This document shows positions 10,835-18,437 of a DNA stretch of 64,000 bases, piece after piece. Each line of letters starts with the position of its first letter. Position 1 is the first letter of the stretch. Under the pieces are notes generated by a model, which was given only the letters and a program-made list of their open reading frames with translations, searched no databases and was not told where the DNA came from. The DNA comes from Mycobacterium sp. 050128 (GTDB taxonomy: Bacteria > Actinomycetota > Actinomycetes > Mycobacteriales > Mycobacteriaceae): assembly GCF_036409155.1 (NCBI RefSeq), contig NZ_JAZGLW010000004.1, positions 186,001 through 250,000 of the forward strand. Reading direction: 5' to 3'. The position numbers and the translations under genes were made by a program.

Positions 10835-12015
10835 CGGGTCCGCCCGTGCACATAGTCCACGAGGTCGGCCAGCATGTCTCGATGGCGACTGCGCGGGAAC
10901 CAGTCAAGGCTTGCGAGGACGGTGGCCGCCTTCTGGGCATGCCCGGCGGCGACGCCTCGAGCGTGCCTGAGTGAACCTACCCGTTGCATCAGTTCGTAGA
11001 GCCATTGAATGTCGTTGATTATCTTCGACTCTGGGAGATGCTGTCCGTGCAGCCGAGCCGCAATTTCGGTCCGGCCCGCCGCGGACAGTTGTCCGCAGGC
11101 GGCGAGGCGATCCAACAGCTCGATCAGTTCCAACTCGCCATCCGAGCCCGGGCGGCGCTTGGCCAGAATCGCCACGGCGCGTTCCCGGTCCTTCGGTTCG
11201 GCGCATCGCAATGCGTGCAGCAGCATCAGGGTTCGCTTGCCCTCCCAGAGGTCGCCGCCGATCTCTTTGCCGTACTCCTGCGGATCGGCCCGCAAGTTCA
11301 GCAGATCGTCGGTGATCTGGAAGGCCGCTCCCAGATGCCGGCCGAGTGACTCCAGAGGGGCCATCCGCTCGGGTGCGGCCCCGGCGGCGATCGCGCCGGC
11401 CTGTAGCGGGGTGATGAACGTGTACCAGCTGGTCTTGAGCTCGACCATGGTGAGGTAGTCGTCATCGTCGAGCCGCCAGCGGTTGGACCGGACCCATTCG
11501 AGCTCCAGCGCCTGGCCGTCGACGGTGAGCCGGGTCATCTTGGCGACGGCGCGCAGGATGCGCAGGGCCGGCCCGAGCCCGATCCGTTCGACGTTGTCCA
11601 GCAGTGGTTGCAACGACAAAGACAGCATGGCGTCACCGACATTGACGGCAATCGGCACGCCGTGGTCGATGTGCAGCGTGGGTTTGCCTCGCCGCCACCA
11701 GGATTCGTCCTCGATGTCGTCGTGGATGAGAAACGCGTTGTGGTACAGCTCAAGCGTGGCGGCGGTCGGCAGTATTGCCTCGAGGTGGCCGCCGAGTCCG
11801 AGGCAGGTCGCGATGCACAGTGCCGGTCGCAGCGCCTTCCCGCCGCGCAGGGGGTAGTCGAGGATCAGATCGTAGAGACTGTTCGACCCGCGCTCATCCG
11901 AACCGTACAGCCGCGCGATCTCCCCGTCACAAGCTTGCTTGCACAGGGCGAGATAGTCGTCGAGCGGGTTCACAGCGATCGGGCTTGAACGAGCCCTAGG
12001 GACGGTCGACGTCAT
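10831..12015 (-). CDS. Trans-isoprenyl diphosphate synthase family protein (polyprenyl synthase)
   Basis: A 394-residue member of the all-alpha prenyl synthase family, which condenses isopentenyl diphosphate with an allylic diphosphate. Visible are the LRGGKALRPAL motif (residues 57-67), the first Asp-rich motif HDDIEDES (98-105, DDxxD) with downstream RRGKPTLH, and the second region FQITDDLLNLRAD, where the usual DDxxD reads DDLLN. KxxGGDLWEGKRTL follows as in active enzymes. There is a C-terminal helical extension of roughly 90 residues beyond the common core. The gene starts 6 nt after the encapsulin-like gene. Prenyl transferases are known neighbours and cargo of some encapsulins. Product chain length cannot be read. 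Confidence 0.88.
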   Translation of the reverse strand: MTSTVPRARSSPIAVNPLDDYLALCKQACDGEIARLYGSDERGSNSLYDLILDYPLRGGKALRPALCIATCLGLGGHLEAILPTAATLELYHNAFLIHDDIEDESWWRRGKPTLHIDHGVPIAVNVGDAMLSLSLQPLLDNVERIGLGPALRILRAVAKMTRLTVDGQALELEWVRSNRWRLDDDDYLTMVELKTSWYTFITPLQAGAIAAGAAPERMAPLESLGRHLGAAFQITDDLLNLRADPQEYGKEIGGDLWEGKRTLMLLHALRCAEPKDRERAVAILAKRRPGSDGELELIELLDRLAACGQLSAAGRTEIAARLHGQHLPESKIINDIQWLYELMQRVGSLRHARGVAAGHAQKAATVLASLDWFPRSRHRDMLADLVDYVHGRTR

Positions 12016-12021
12016 GTCGTA

Positions 12022-12876
12022 TCACGGAAATACCACTGGTGTCCCGTAGAGAAGAACAAGCGGCGTCGGATCTTTGACGCGCAGAGCGAAGCGGATTCGG
12101 ACGGAGAGCTCGACTTGCGAGTTCACGGTCTCCCCGACCACCTCCAGACTCGGGAGCACGCTGACGGCGATGTCCACCGGTTCCTCCCCGGGCGAGGCGT
12201 AGCACGCGCCGCCGTGGGCAATGAGCTGGCGTCGGCCCACCATGACCATCACGGTCGGCGGTTTGAGGATCGCAACGCCGCCCGGGTCCACGGCGGGGTC
12301 GTCGTTCGGGTGGACCGCCTGAATGTTGGCAAAGTCGTACAGCGACGTCCTGTGCAAAGAGTTGACGTGCGCGGCGGCCAACAGTTGATCGGTGACGGGA
12401 TAGCCGGCGCTCAAGTCACTGAGGTCCTTGAGTCCTTGGGTGTTCGTGACGAGGCACGACGGCGCTCGATACCCTTGATCCTCGACGTGGGCCCGCGCCT
12501 CGATGAGCGCGCTGAGCAGCGAAGAGGGCGGCAACGCATGGTACGGGACGGTGTGGTTGAAAAATGCCCAAAGAGCAAGCGTCCACAGCACGGTCTGGTC
12601 GAAACTTTGGGCGAGTTGTGTTGTCGCGAGGTTGACTTCGGCGATGAGTGAGTCGGGCGTCGGAGCGACCGTCTGGACCAGCGTGACTTGAAAATCTTTG
12701 TGATCAAGATCGAGATTCAGGAATCCCGGGTTGTTGACGACGTCGTCGGGCACCCTGCTCTGGCCCGGATCGCCGGTATCCCAGTGCGGAATCGCCTGCC
12801 AGGCAATGCTGGTGTGCTCGAATGTCTCTTTGATCGTGTGATTGGCCAGGGCCAACCGCTCCGCACTCAGGTACAT
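12022..12876 (-). CDS. Encapsulin-like (HK97-fold-like) putative shell protein
   Basis: A 284-residue protein without signal peptide or enzyme motif. Its layout follows encapsulin and HK97 capsid proteins: an N-terminal arm, an E-loop-like strand pair ending in a long helix (about residues 60-100), a segment IEARAHVEDQGYRAPSCLVTN (A-domain-like), GYPVTDQLL, and a C-terminal ladder of strands GRRQLIAHGGACYAS, DIAVSVLPSLEVV and VELSVRIRFALRVKDPT that resembles the encapsulin end motif. It is too short to contain the cyclic-nucleotide-binding insert of family 2B shells. ATG 12876 sits 8 nt after GAGGAG and is chosen over GTG 12885. It heads the isoprenoid operon. The fold call is by eye and needs structural confirmation; the family is unassigned. 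Confidence 0.45.
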   Translation of the reverse strand: MYLSAERLALANHTIKETFEHTSIAWQAIPHWDTGDPGQSRVPDDVVNNPGFLNLDLDHKDFQVTLVQTVAPTPDSLIAEVNLATTQLAQSFDQTVLWTLALWAFFNHTVPYHALPPSSLLSALIEARAHVEDQGYRAPSCLVTNTQGLKDLSDLSAGYPVTDQLLAAAHVNSLHRTSLYDFANIQAVHPNDDPAVDPGGVAILKPPTVMVMVGRRQLIAHGGACYASPGEEPVDIAVSVLPSLEVVGETVNSQVELSVRIRFALRVKDPTPLVLLYGTPVVFP

Positions 12877-12978
12877 GGCTGCCACTCCTCGCGGGCCCCC
12901 GGCTGTCGGTACAAATCATGAGACAAATTCGGCACGTAAGCAATTGATTCGCCGAAGTTACTGAAGTGGAGTAGTCCA

Positions 12979-15900
12979 CTACTTGTTCAAAAGCGCAACG
13001 TCTTGACCAGGGGTCATTTCGCCGCGGGCCACCGCGTCGCAGTGCGATAAGTGCAACGGTGCGACGGGATCGTCGGGCAGCAACTCGCGGCATCGTTCGA
13101 ACGCGGCGCGGGCGCCGTCGACGTCGCCCGCGTCGAACAACGCGAAGGCCTCGTCGAATGCGGACTGCGCCGCGCGCTTCGCCTCGCGAAGTGAAGCCGA
13201 ATCCTCGTCGTACACTTCATAAATCGTCACCGGTCGACGTCGGTTGACCACCATGACGCGCTCCATGCGCCGAACGTCGAACTCCTCCGACGCAGCGAGG
13301 CGCTTATACGTGCGATCGGAGATGAGCAGAGCGGAGCCGTAGCGCTTGTTGGTGCTCTCGATGCGCGCGGCGAGGTTCACCGCGTCGCCGATGATGGTGA
13401 GCACCATGCGGTTTACTCCACCGACGAGCCCAACGGCCACCGCGCCGGTATTGATGCCGATGCCCGCCCGCAGCTCCTCGGAGCCCAGCGCCTTGCGTTC
13501 CTGGTTGTGCTCGGCCAACGAGCGCAGCATGGCCAGTCCCGCGCGGACCGCATCGGCCTCGGACTCGAAGACGGCGACGATCTCGTCCCCGCGCACATCT
13601 TGAATCATGCCGTGGTAGCTGATGATCGGGAGCTCGACCGCTCGCAGGAAGCCCATCGCCAAGTTGCCCGCCTCGGCGACGTTCATGTCCTCGATCATGG
13701 TCGTGTAGCCCCGGATATCGCTGATAAGCACCGTCATTTCGCGTTCCACCCGGTAGCCGCTGCGGACCCGGCGAAGGTCGTCGATGTCGAGGATGCGCAG
13801 CAATTCGTTGGGCACAAATCTCGATTGCACGTCCATCAGCGACTGTCGGTACTCGTCGGCGGCCCGTAGTCGTTCCTCGAGGTGGAAGTTCCACAGGGGA
13901 GCGGCGGCCTGGGCGCACAGGAAGGCGACCGCTTGTTCGTGGTCGGCGACGAAGTTGCCGCCGGCCTGGTCCCGTTCGGCATAAATAACGCCGATTACCC
14001 TGTCCTGCAACGTTATCGGAACGACGAGGGTCGACGGAGTCGCTGCCCGATGATCGGCGGCGGCGATCACCGGGGTGCCGGCGTCCATCACGCGGCGCAC
14101 CAGGTTCCTGTCGTAGTCCACTTCGATCCATGGCCCGTCCACAATCGAAATGTCGCCGTGGTCATTGATGGCTCGGACCGTCGGATTCTCCGCATCGCCG
14201 ATGACGAACAGCACGCGGCCGGCGCCGGTCGTGTCCGCGACCGAGCCCAAAACGATATTCGCCAGCACGTCGGGGGTCCGTGCCCCCGACAGCGCGTGCA
14301 GCAGCTGGTGCGCGCCGACCGGGTCGATGCCAGCGGAATCCGTTTTGAGATCGCGTCGCAGGAGCCAGGGATGCTCCCGCGCGAGCCAGTCCGTGCGCAC
14401 CGCGAAACCCAGGTTCAGCCAACGTTGATACGCCGAACGCAGCATGTGCTCGCGCAGCGTCGTCCGCCCGGTCTCGGCGTAGAGGGCGGCGGCCTCCTCG
14501 TGGGCGCGCGCACTGATCGTCGGAAGTTGGTTTTGCTCGGCGAGCTCAATCGCTTGGTGAAGGTGGCGTTCCGCCGTGGCGTGGTGCCCGCGCACGCGCG
14601 CCCAGGCTCCCTGGATCAGGGCATACGGCGCCGCGTAGTTTTCCGGTGCGCCCGCCGCCCACTTGCGGTGTGAGGCCAGGGTCTGGCGCACGAAACGGGC
14701 CGTCGAGGAGTCCCGCGGTGCGCACTCGATCATGCTGAGGGCGCCGACCAGATAGACAAGTTGTGATGCCGGGGTGCCGGCCAGCCCGCCGAGATTCTCG
14801 ATTGCCTCCGGCGTGGCGGCGAACGCGCCGGCGTGGTCGCCACACCAGAAGTGCAGTCCCTGCTTCATCGCCGCCGCGACGCCCAGGGCGACCTCGTCGC
14901 CCTCAAGGCGGGCCGCCGGCAGCACCTCGCGTTCGTCGTAGCCGCTCTCGCCGGCGAGCAGGAAGGGATCGGCGCTGCGGCCCATCAGGTTCAGGCAAAG
15001 CTGCTGCATCCCTTGGCAAAGCGCGCTCGGCACGGGCTGGGAACGGATGTGGGGGATCAGCGAGCGGGCGAGGGCGTCGATCTCCGCGGGCGGACGACCG
15101 GCCCAGAACATCTGGGCCAGCAGGCACGCCAGCAGAAATCCGGCGTATTCCTGATCGCCTTGGTCGAGTGCCTCTTCGACGGCGTCACGAAGCTCGCCCA
15201 AGCCGTCTCGCAGTGGGTGGCGCCAGTGCCGGATGAAGTTCAGGTGCGTGAACACCGTCTGCGGCCGGGCCTCCCGGAATTCCGGGCGCTCGGCAAGCAT
15301 CATCGCCACCTCGCCGAAGCGCTGGCCGCCCGCATGATCACCGAGCACCACCCGGATCACCCCGTAGCCGCCAATGACCAGCGGCGAGTACGGCGTGTGG
15401 CCGTGGGTCAACGTGAGATCGAGCTGCTTTCGTACCAGCAACGGCATGAGGTTGGGCCGGACGAGGTACGACATGTTGCGCAGTTCGAGAAGAATGCGGT
15501 GGATCTCGATGACCCGCTCGTCGGTGCAGTGCGTCAGCCGCAGCAGCCGCTCGGTGCTCCAGCCGCGAGTCGTCATCATCATCCGGAGGACCGCGTTGAC
15601 CATGCGTGGCTTGCCCGCGTCGCTCGGCACCCCTTCGCCGAGCTCGTCGAGCGCCGTAAGCCCGATCTCCAGCGCCTCCTGGAGATGGTTCTCTGCGACC
15701 CGGCCCTTCATCCGCAGGTAAGCGACTCGAGCGCGGTCCGCGGGCTCGCGCAGGAACGCTTCGGCCTCGTCGAGCAGCGCGTTGAGCACCGTCACGTCAC
15801 CGACCAGCAGTGCCGCGTCGGCGGCGTCGAGCTGTAGCTCCCGGGTCAGCGGGAAGTGCGTGGCCCAACGTTGCTCACCGAGCAGGTCCAAAGCACTCCG

Positions 15901-17289
15901 GCAGTACCCGAATGCCAACGGGAACGAGGCCTGCGCCCGAGCCTTGCGCGCAGCCCGTCGCACCACCTCGACGAACAGGGTGCGCTCAACGTCGTCGGCC
16001 AGCCCCAGGCCACCGATGCCGACATGGCGCGCGGCTTCGAACAGCCGATCGTCCCCAAGGGTGACCAGCCGACGACCGACGCGCAGATGGATGGCACGCA
16101 TGTCGTCGGCGGACAGTGCCGCCCGCGCCGCCTCGGCCACGCGGTCGTGGCTGAACCGATAGCGGGCATCGCGGCTGATCGCGTTGGTGATCCGTTGGCC
16201 GCCGCCGTCGAGAGCCTCGATCAGCCGCAGCTCGAGGCAGGCCCACAGCGCATGGGCCACGACGTCGGGCGACCGTGCGGCCGCTGCCGTGGCGTCGTCC
16301 AGGTCGAACTCGCCACCGATGCACGACAGCGAACTCAGCACCTCCCGGTCGCCGGGGCGAAGTTGGTCGAGATAGCGGCCGAGGAACTCGGCGGCCGTCG
16401 CGGAGACCTCGATCGAGGTGAGCACGCGCAGGTCCCAGCTCGGGTGGCCACCGGGGCCGACCGGGACGAGCGCGCCTTCGCGCTGCGCGCGGTACAGCAG
16501 CTGACGGACCTGCAGCGGATTGCCCCCGGTGCGATGGTGGAACTCGGCGGCCACGTCGCCCAACTCCACGCTCTGGCCGCACACGACGGCGAGCAGCTCC
16601 TCGACATCGTCGGGGCCCAGCGGTTCCAGCGCAATGGTGTTGAGGCTGTCCGAGTCGATGCCCGCCGCGGCCGGATCGAATTCACCCGCGCGGTGCGCAC
16701 CGACGACCAAGACGTTGCGGAGCGACACCGTCAGCAGTTCGGACAACAGCAGCAGGGTGTCTCGGTCCGCCCACTGCAGGTCGTCGATCGCAAGCACCAC
16801 CGGGCGGTAGGACGCCGTGGTCGACACCAGCCGGATGGCCGCGCGGTGCAGGCGACGCCGAGCATCCGCGGCATCGAGGTCGGCATCATCGGAGGATTCG
16901 CCCAGCACCGGCGCCAGTTCCGGCACGAGATCGCAGAGAATGCCCGCAAACCCCGACATCTCACTGATCAGGTCGGCGCGCCAACCATCGCGTTCGGCCG
17001 GGCCGGTGGCTTCCATGGTCCGGACAAGCGAGCCGAGTGCGTCCGCCAACGCCGAATACGGAGCCGGTGCGCCGTCGCGGCACCTGCCGTAGGCGAATAC
17101 GCAGTTGCGACGGGAGACCTCGACGCCGAAGGCCTGCGTGAGCGCCGACTTGCCTACTCCCGGCGCCCCGCTGAGCAGGACGCATCCTCCGCTGACCCGT
17201 CCGGCCGTTTCGACCGCGGTCCGCAGTTCGGTGAGCTCCCGCCGTCGGTCGACCACCCGGCCGTCGAGGTCGAGCACCGGAGTGGTCAC
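12979..17289 (-). CDS. Multidomain regulator: AAA ATPase, TPR-like region, GAF and class III nucleotide cyclase
   Basis: This protein of about 1436 residues has, in order, an NTPase module (Walker A GAPGVGKS, 41-48; Walker B-like VVLAIDDLQWAD near 165), a long helical TPR-like region, a GAF-like domain (about 1050-1180), a class III adenylate/guanylate cyclase domain (about 1210-1380) and a short C-terminal helical repeat tail. The cyclase has the metal Asp in SDIRGYT, the second Asp in RGDEIVAVF and the Asn/Arg pair in DAVNLAARIES, so it should be active. GTG 17289 overlaps the stop of a possible leader peptide. It lies 93 nt upstream of the encapsulin-like gene on the same strand, so it may sense a signal and control that operon, or simply be adjacent. 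Confidence 0.9.
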   Translation of the reverse strand: MTTPVLDLDGRVVDRRRELTELRTAVETAGRVSGGCVLLSGAPGVGKSALTQAFGVEVSRRNCVFAYGRCRDGAPAPYSALADALGSLVRTMEATGPAERDGWRADLISEMSGFAGILCDLVPELAPVLGESSDDADLDAADARRRLHRAAIRLVSTTASYRPVVLAIDDLQWADRDTLLLLSELLTVSLRNVLVVGAHRAGEFDPAAAGIDSDSLNTIALEPLGPDDVEELLAVVCGQSVELGDVAAEFHHRTGGNPLQVRQLLYRAQREGALVPVGPGGHPSWDLRVLTSIEVSATAAEFLGRYLDQLRPGDREVLSSLSCIGGEFDLDDATAAAARSPDVVAHALWACLELRLIEALDGGGQRITNAISRDARYRFSHDRVAEAARAALSADDMRAIHLRVGRRLVTLGDDRLFEAARHVGIGGLGLADDVERTLFVEVVRRAARKARAQASFPLAFGYCRSALDLLGEQRWATHFPLTRELQLDAADAALLVGDVTVLNALLDEAEAFLREPADRARVAYLRMKGRVAENHLQEALEIGLTALDELGEGVPSDAGKPRMVNAVLRMMMTTRGWSTERLLRLTHCTDERVIEIHRILLELRNMSYLVRPNLMPLLVRKQLDLTLTHGHTPYSPLVIGGYGVIRVVLGDHAGGQRFGEVAMMLAERPEFREARPQTVFTHLNFIRHWRHPLRDGLGELRDAVEEALDQGDQEYAGFLLACLLAQMFWAGRPPAEIDALARSLIPHIRSQPVPSALCQGMQQLCLNLMGRSADPFLLAGESGYDEREVLPAARLEGDEVALGVAAAMKQGLHFWCGDHAGAFAATPEAIENLGGLAGTPASQLVYLVGALSMIECAPRDSSTARFVRQTLASHRKWAAGAPENYAAPYALIQGAWARVRGHHATAERHLHQAIELAEQNQLPTISARAHEEAAALYAETGRTTLREHMLRSAYQRWLNLGFAVRTDWLAREHPWLLRRDLKTDSAGIDPVGAHQLLHALSGARTPDVLANIVLGSVADTTGAGRVLFVIGDAENPTVRAINDHGDISIVDGPWIEVDYDRNLVRRVMDAGTPVIAAADHRAATPSTLVVPITLQDRVIGVIYAERDQAGGNFVADHEQAVAFLCAQAAAPLWNFHLEERLRAADEYRQSLMDVQSRFVPNELLRILDIDDLRRVRSGYRVEREMTVLISDIRGYTTMIEDMNVAEAGNLAMGFLRAVELPIISYHGMIQDVRGDEIVAVFESEADAVRAGLAMLRSLAEHNQERKALGSEELRAGIGINTGAVAVGLVGGVNRMVLTIIGDAVNLAARIESTNKRYGSALLISDRTYKRLAASEEFDVRRMERVMVVNRRRPVTIYEVYDEDSASLREAKRAAQSAFDEAFALFDAGDVDGARAAFERCRELLPDDPVAPLHLSHCDAVARGEMTPGQDVALLNK

Positions 17290-17366
17290 GGCGCAGGGCA
17301 CACCGTGGCGGGCGCCGTCCCCCGGACGGCGCTGGGGGAGGATCGCAGGCTGACGTGCACGTACAC
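17286..17366 (-). CDS. Possible 26-residue leader peptide coupled to the cyclase gene
   Basis: A GTG at 17366 follows a strong GGAGGGGAG Shine-Dalgarno (17379-17371) and opens a 26-codon frame (MYVHVSLRSSPSAV...) whose TGA overlaps the GTG start of the cyclase as GTGA. The cyclase itself has no good ribosome site of its own, so translation may reach it through this short frame. The peptide has no recognisable function. It is supported only by the signal and the overlap. Confidence 0.4.
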   Translation of the reverse strand: MYVHVSLRSSPSAVRGTAPATVCPAP

Positions 17367-17566
17367 GGCACTCCCCTCCAAGGGAAATGTCCACCCACCA
17401 CAGTGACGGTCCCCCCCGCTGCGGGGCTGTGCAGCTCCGTTCTGCAGGTGGTGGATGGTCAGCATAGCCCAAACACCGCACACCGTGCGAGATTTCGACG
17501 GTCGAGCAGATTGGTGGGCAGCCGATGCTCGAATAGTGCTGGCGCAGTCGGCGTGAAGCGGACCGA
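17290..17566. other. 277-nt gap between cyclase and thioesterase genes
   Basis: Both flanking genes are on the minus strand. The part next to the cyclase holds the possible leader frame (17286-17366) and should contain the cyclase promoter. Around 17405-17445 the sequence is GC-rich with C and G runs capable of forming a hairpin on either strand, possibly the thioesterase transcript end. No other gene, repeat or known regulatory motif is seen. Confidence 0.4.
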
Positions 17567-18400
17567 CTACGTGTGGGTCGGTTTGAACGCGTCGGCAGGC
17601 TGGGCCACGGCCAGTGCGGAGCTGGTGCCGATCGGGCCGTGGCAGTCGAACAGGGTCGCCGCGCCGGTGGCCACACCGGCCGTGCCGTAGTGGCTTTGGG
17701 CAGCGAGCCCGAGGAACTCACCGTCGGGCAGTCGGCTCGCGGTCACGGTGTAGTCGGCATTGATGTAGCGCAATCCGCCTGTGCCCCAATGCGTGAGCGA
17801 GCTGGTGATATCGCCGGCGAAGGCCAGACGGGTAAACGGCGTCAGCGGGTGGCCGTGCACCATCGGGCGAAATAGCCTCGCCCAGGCGAACTTCTGGGCG
17901 TGCGACTGCTCCCATTCGCCCGCGGCGATGCCGGGACTGCCTTCCAAGGTGGCCCCGTATCCCCAGATGAGAAACGGCATGTCGGCCGGGAAGCCGTCGT
18001 AGGACGTCGGCAGCTCGGGCATCTGCACCGGGAAGGACCACACCTGGCCGTCGGGATGATCGCCGCGGCGCAGAAACAGCGCGCTGGCCCGTGCGACGAT
18101 CTCGCCACCCTGAATCAGGGCGGCATCGATCAGCCTGATGCGGCGGCCTTCCCGCTGTATCGAGGTCTGAATCTGCACCGGCCGCAGTAGCACGGGTCGC
18201 AACAGGTCGACGGTCAGTCGGGCCGGTTGAAAGTCGGGATCGATGCCCGATTGCTCTATGCCCCAACCCAACAGGCCTCCGACGATCTGGCCGCCCATCG
18301 CCGCGCCCCACGGGCCTTTCGTCAGCCGGCCCGGAATGTAGGAGTCGCCGTCGACAGTGAAGAACGCCTCGGGCATGATGGCGGAATCGTCGATCGTCAC
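17567..18400 (-). CDS. Acyl-CoA thioesterase-like double hot-dog protein
   Basis: About 277 residues with the pattern of TesB-like, double hot-dog thioesterases: RLTKGPWGAAMGGQIVGGLL at the first hot-dog helix, then LTVDLLRPVLLRPVQIQTSI and a second half with FTRLAFAGDITSSLTHWGTGGLRYINADYT. Such proteins hydrolyse acyl-CoA esters. The start is ambiguous: GTG 18400 (MTIDDSAIMPEAFF) is chosen, but ATG 18376 and ATG 18439 are also in frame; the last would make its start codon overlap that of the divergent ligase gene. It belongs by context to the lipid block to its right, but is transcribed the other way. Confidence 0.7.
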   Translation of the reverse strand: MTIDDSAIMPEAFFTVDGDSYIPGRLTKGPWGAAMGGQIVGGLLGWGIEQSGIDPDFQPARLTVDLLRPVLLRPVQIQTSIQREGRRIRLIDAALIQGGEIVARASALFLRRGDHPDGQVWSFPVQMPELPTSYDGFPADMPFLIWGYGATLEGSPGIAAGEWEQSHAQKFAWARLFRPMVHGHPLTPFTRLAFAGDITSSLTHWGTGGLRYINADYTVTASRLPDGEFLGLAAQSHYGTAGVATGAATLFDCHGPIGTSSALAVAQPADAFKPTHT

Positions 18401-18437
18401 CGCATCACGATAGGACACCGGATAGTAAGGACCGGGC

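Noticed and set aside
12022..12876. Family 2B encapsulin with cyclic-nucleotide-binding domain
   Set aside because: At 284 residues there is no room for the insert, and the strand/helix order does not show the cNMP-binding motif; only a general encapsulin-like call is kept.
15856..17406. 516-codon plus-strand open frame inside the cyclase gene
   Set aside because: Opposite-strand shadow; the minus-strand protein has clear NTPase and helical-repeat features over the same bases.
17290..17721. Upstream extension of the cyclase to a start at 17721
   Set aside because: The extra 144 residues have low-complexity Arg/Pro/Ser composition, overlap the thioesterase gene, and lack a ribosome site; the GTGA overlap favours GTG 17289.
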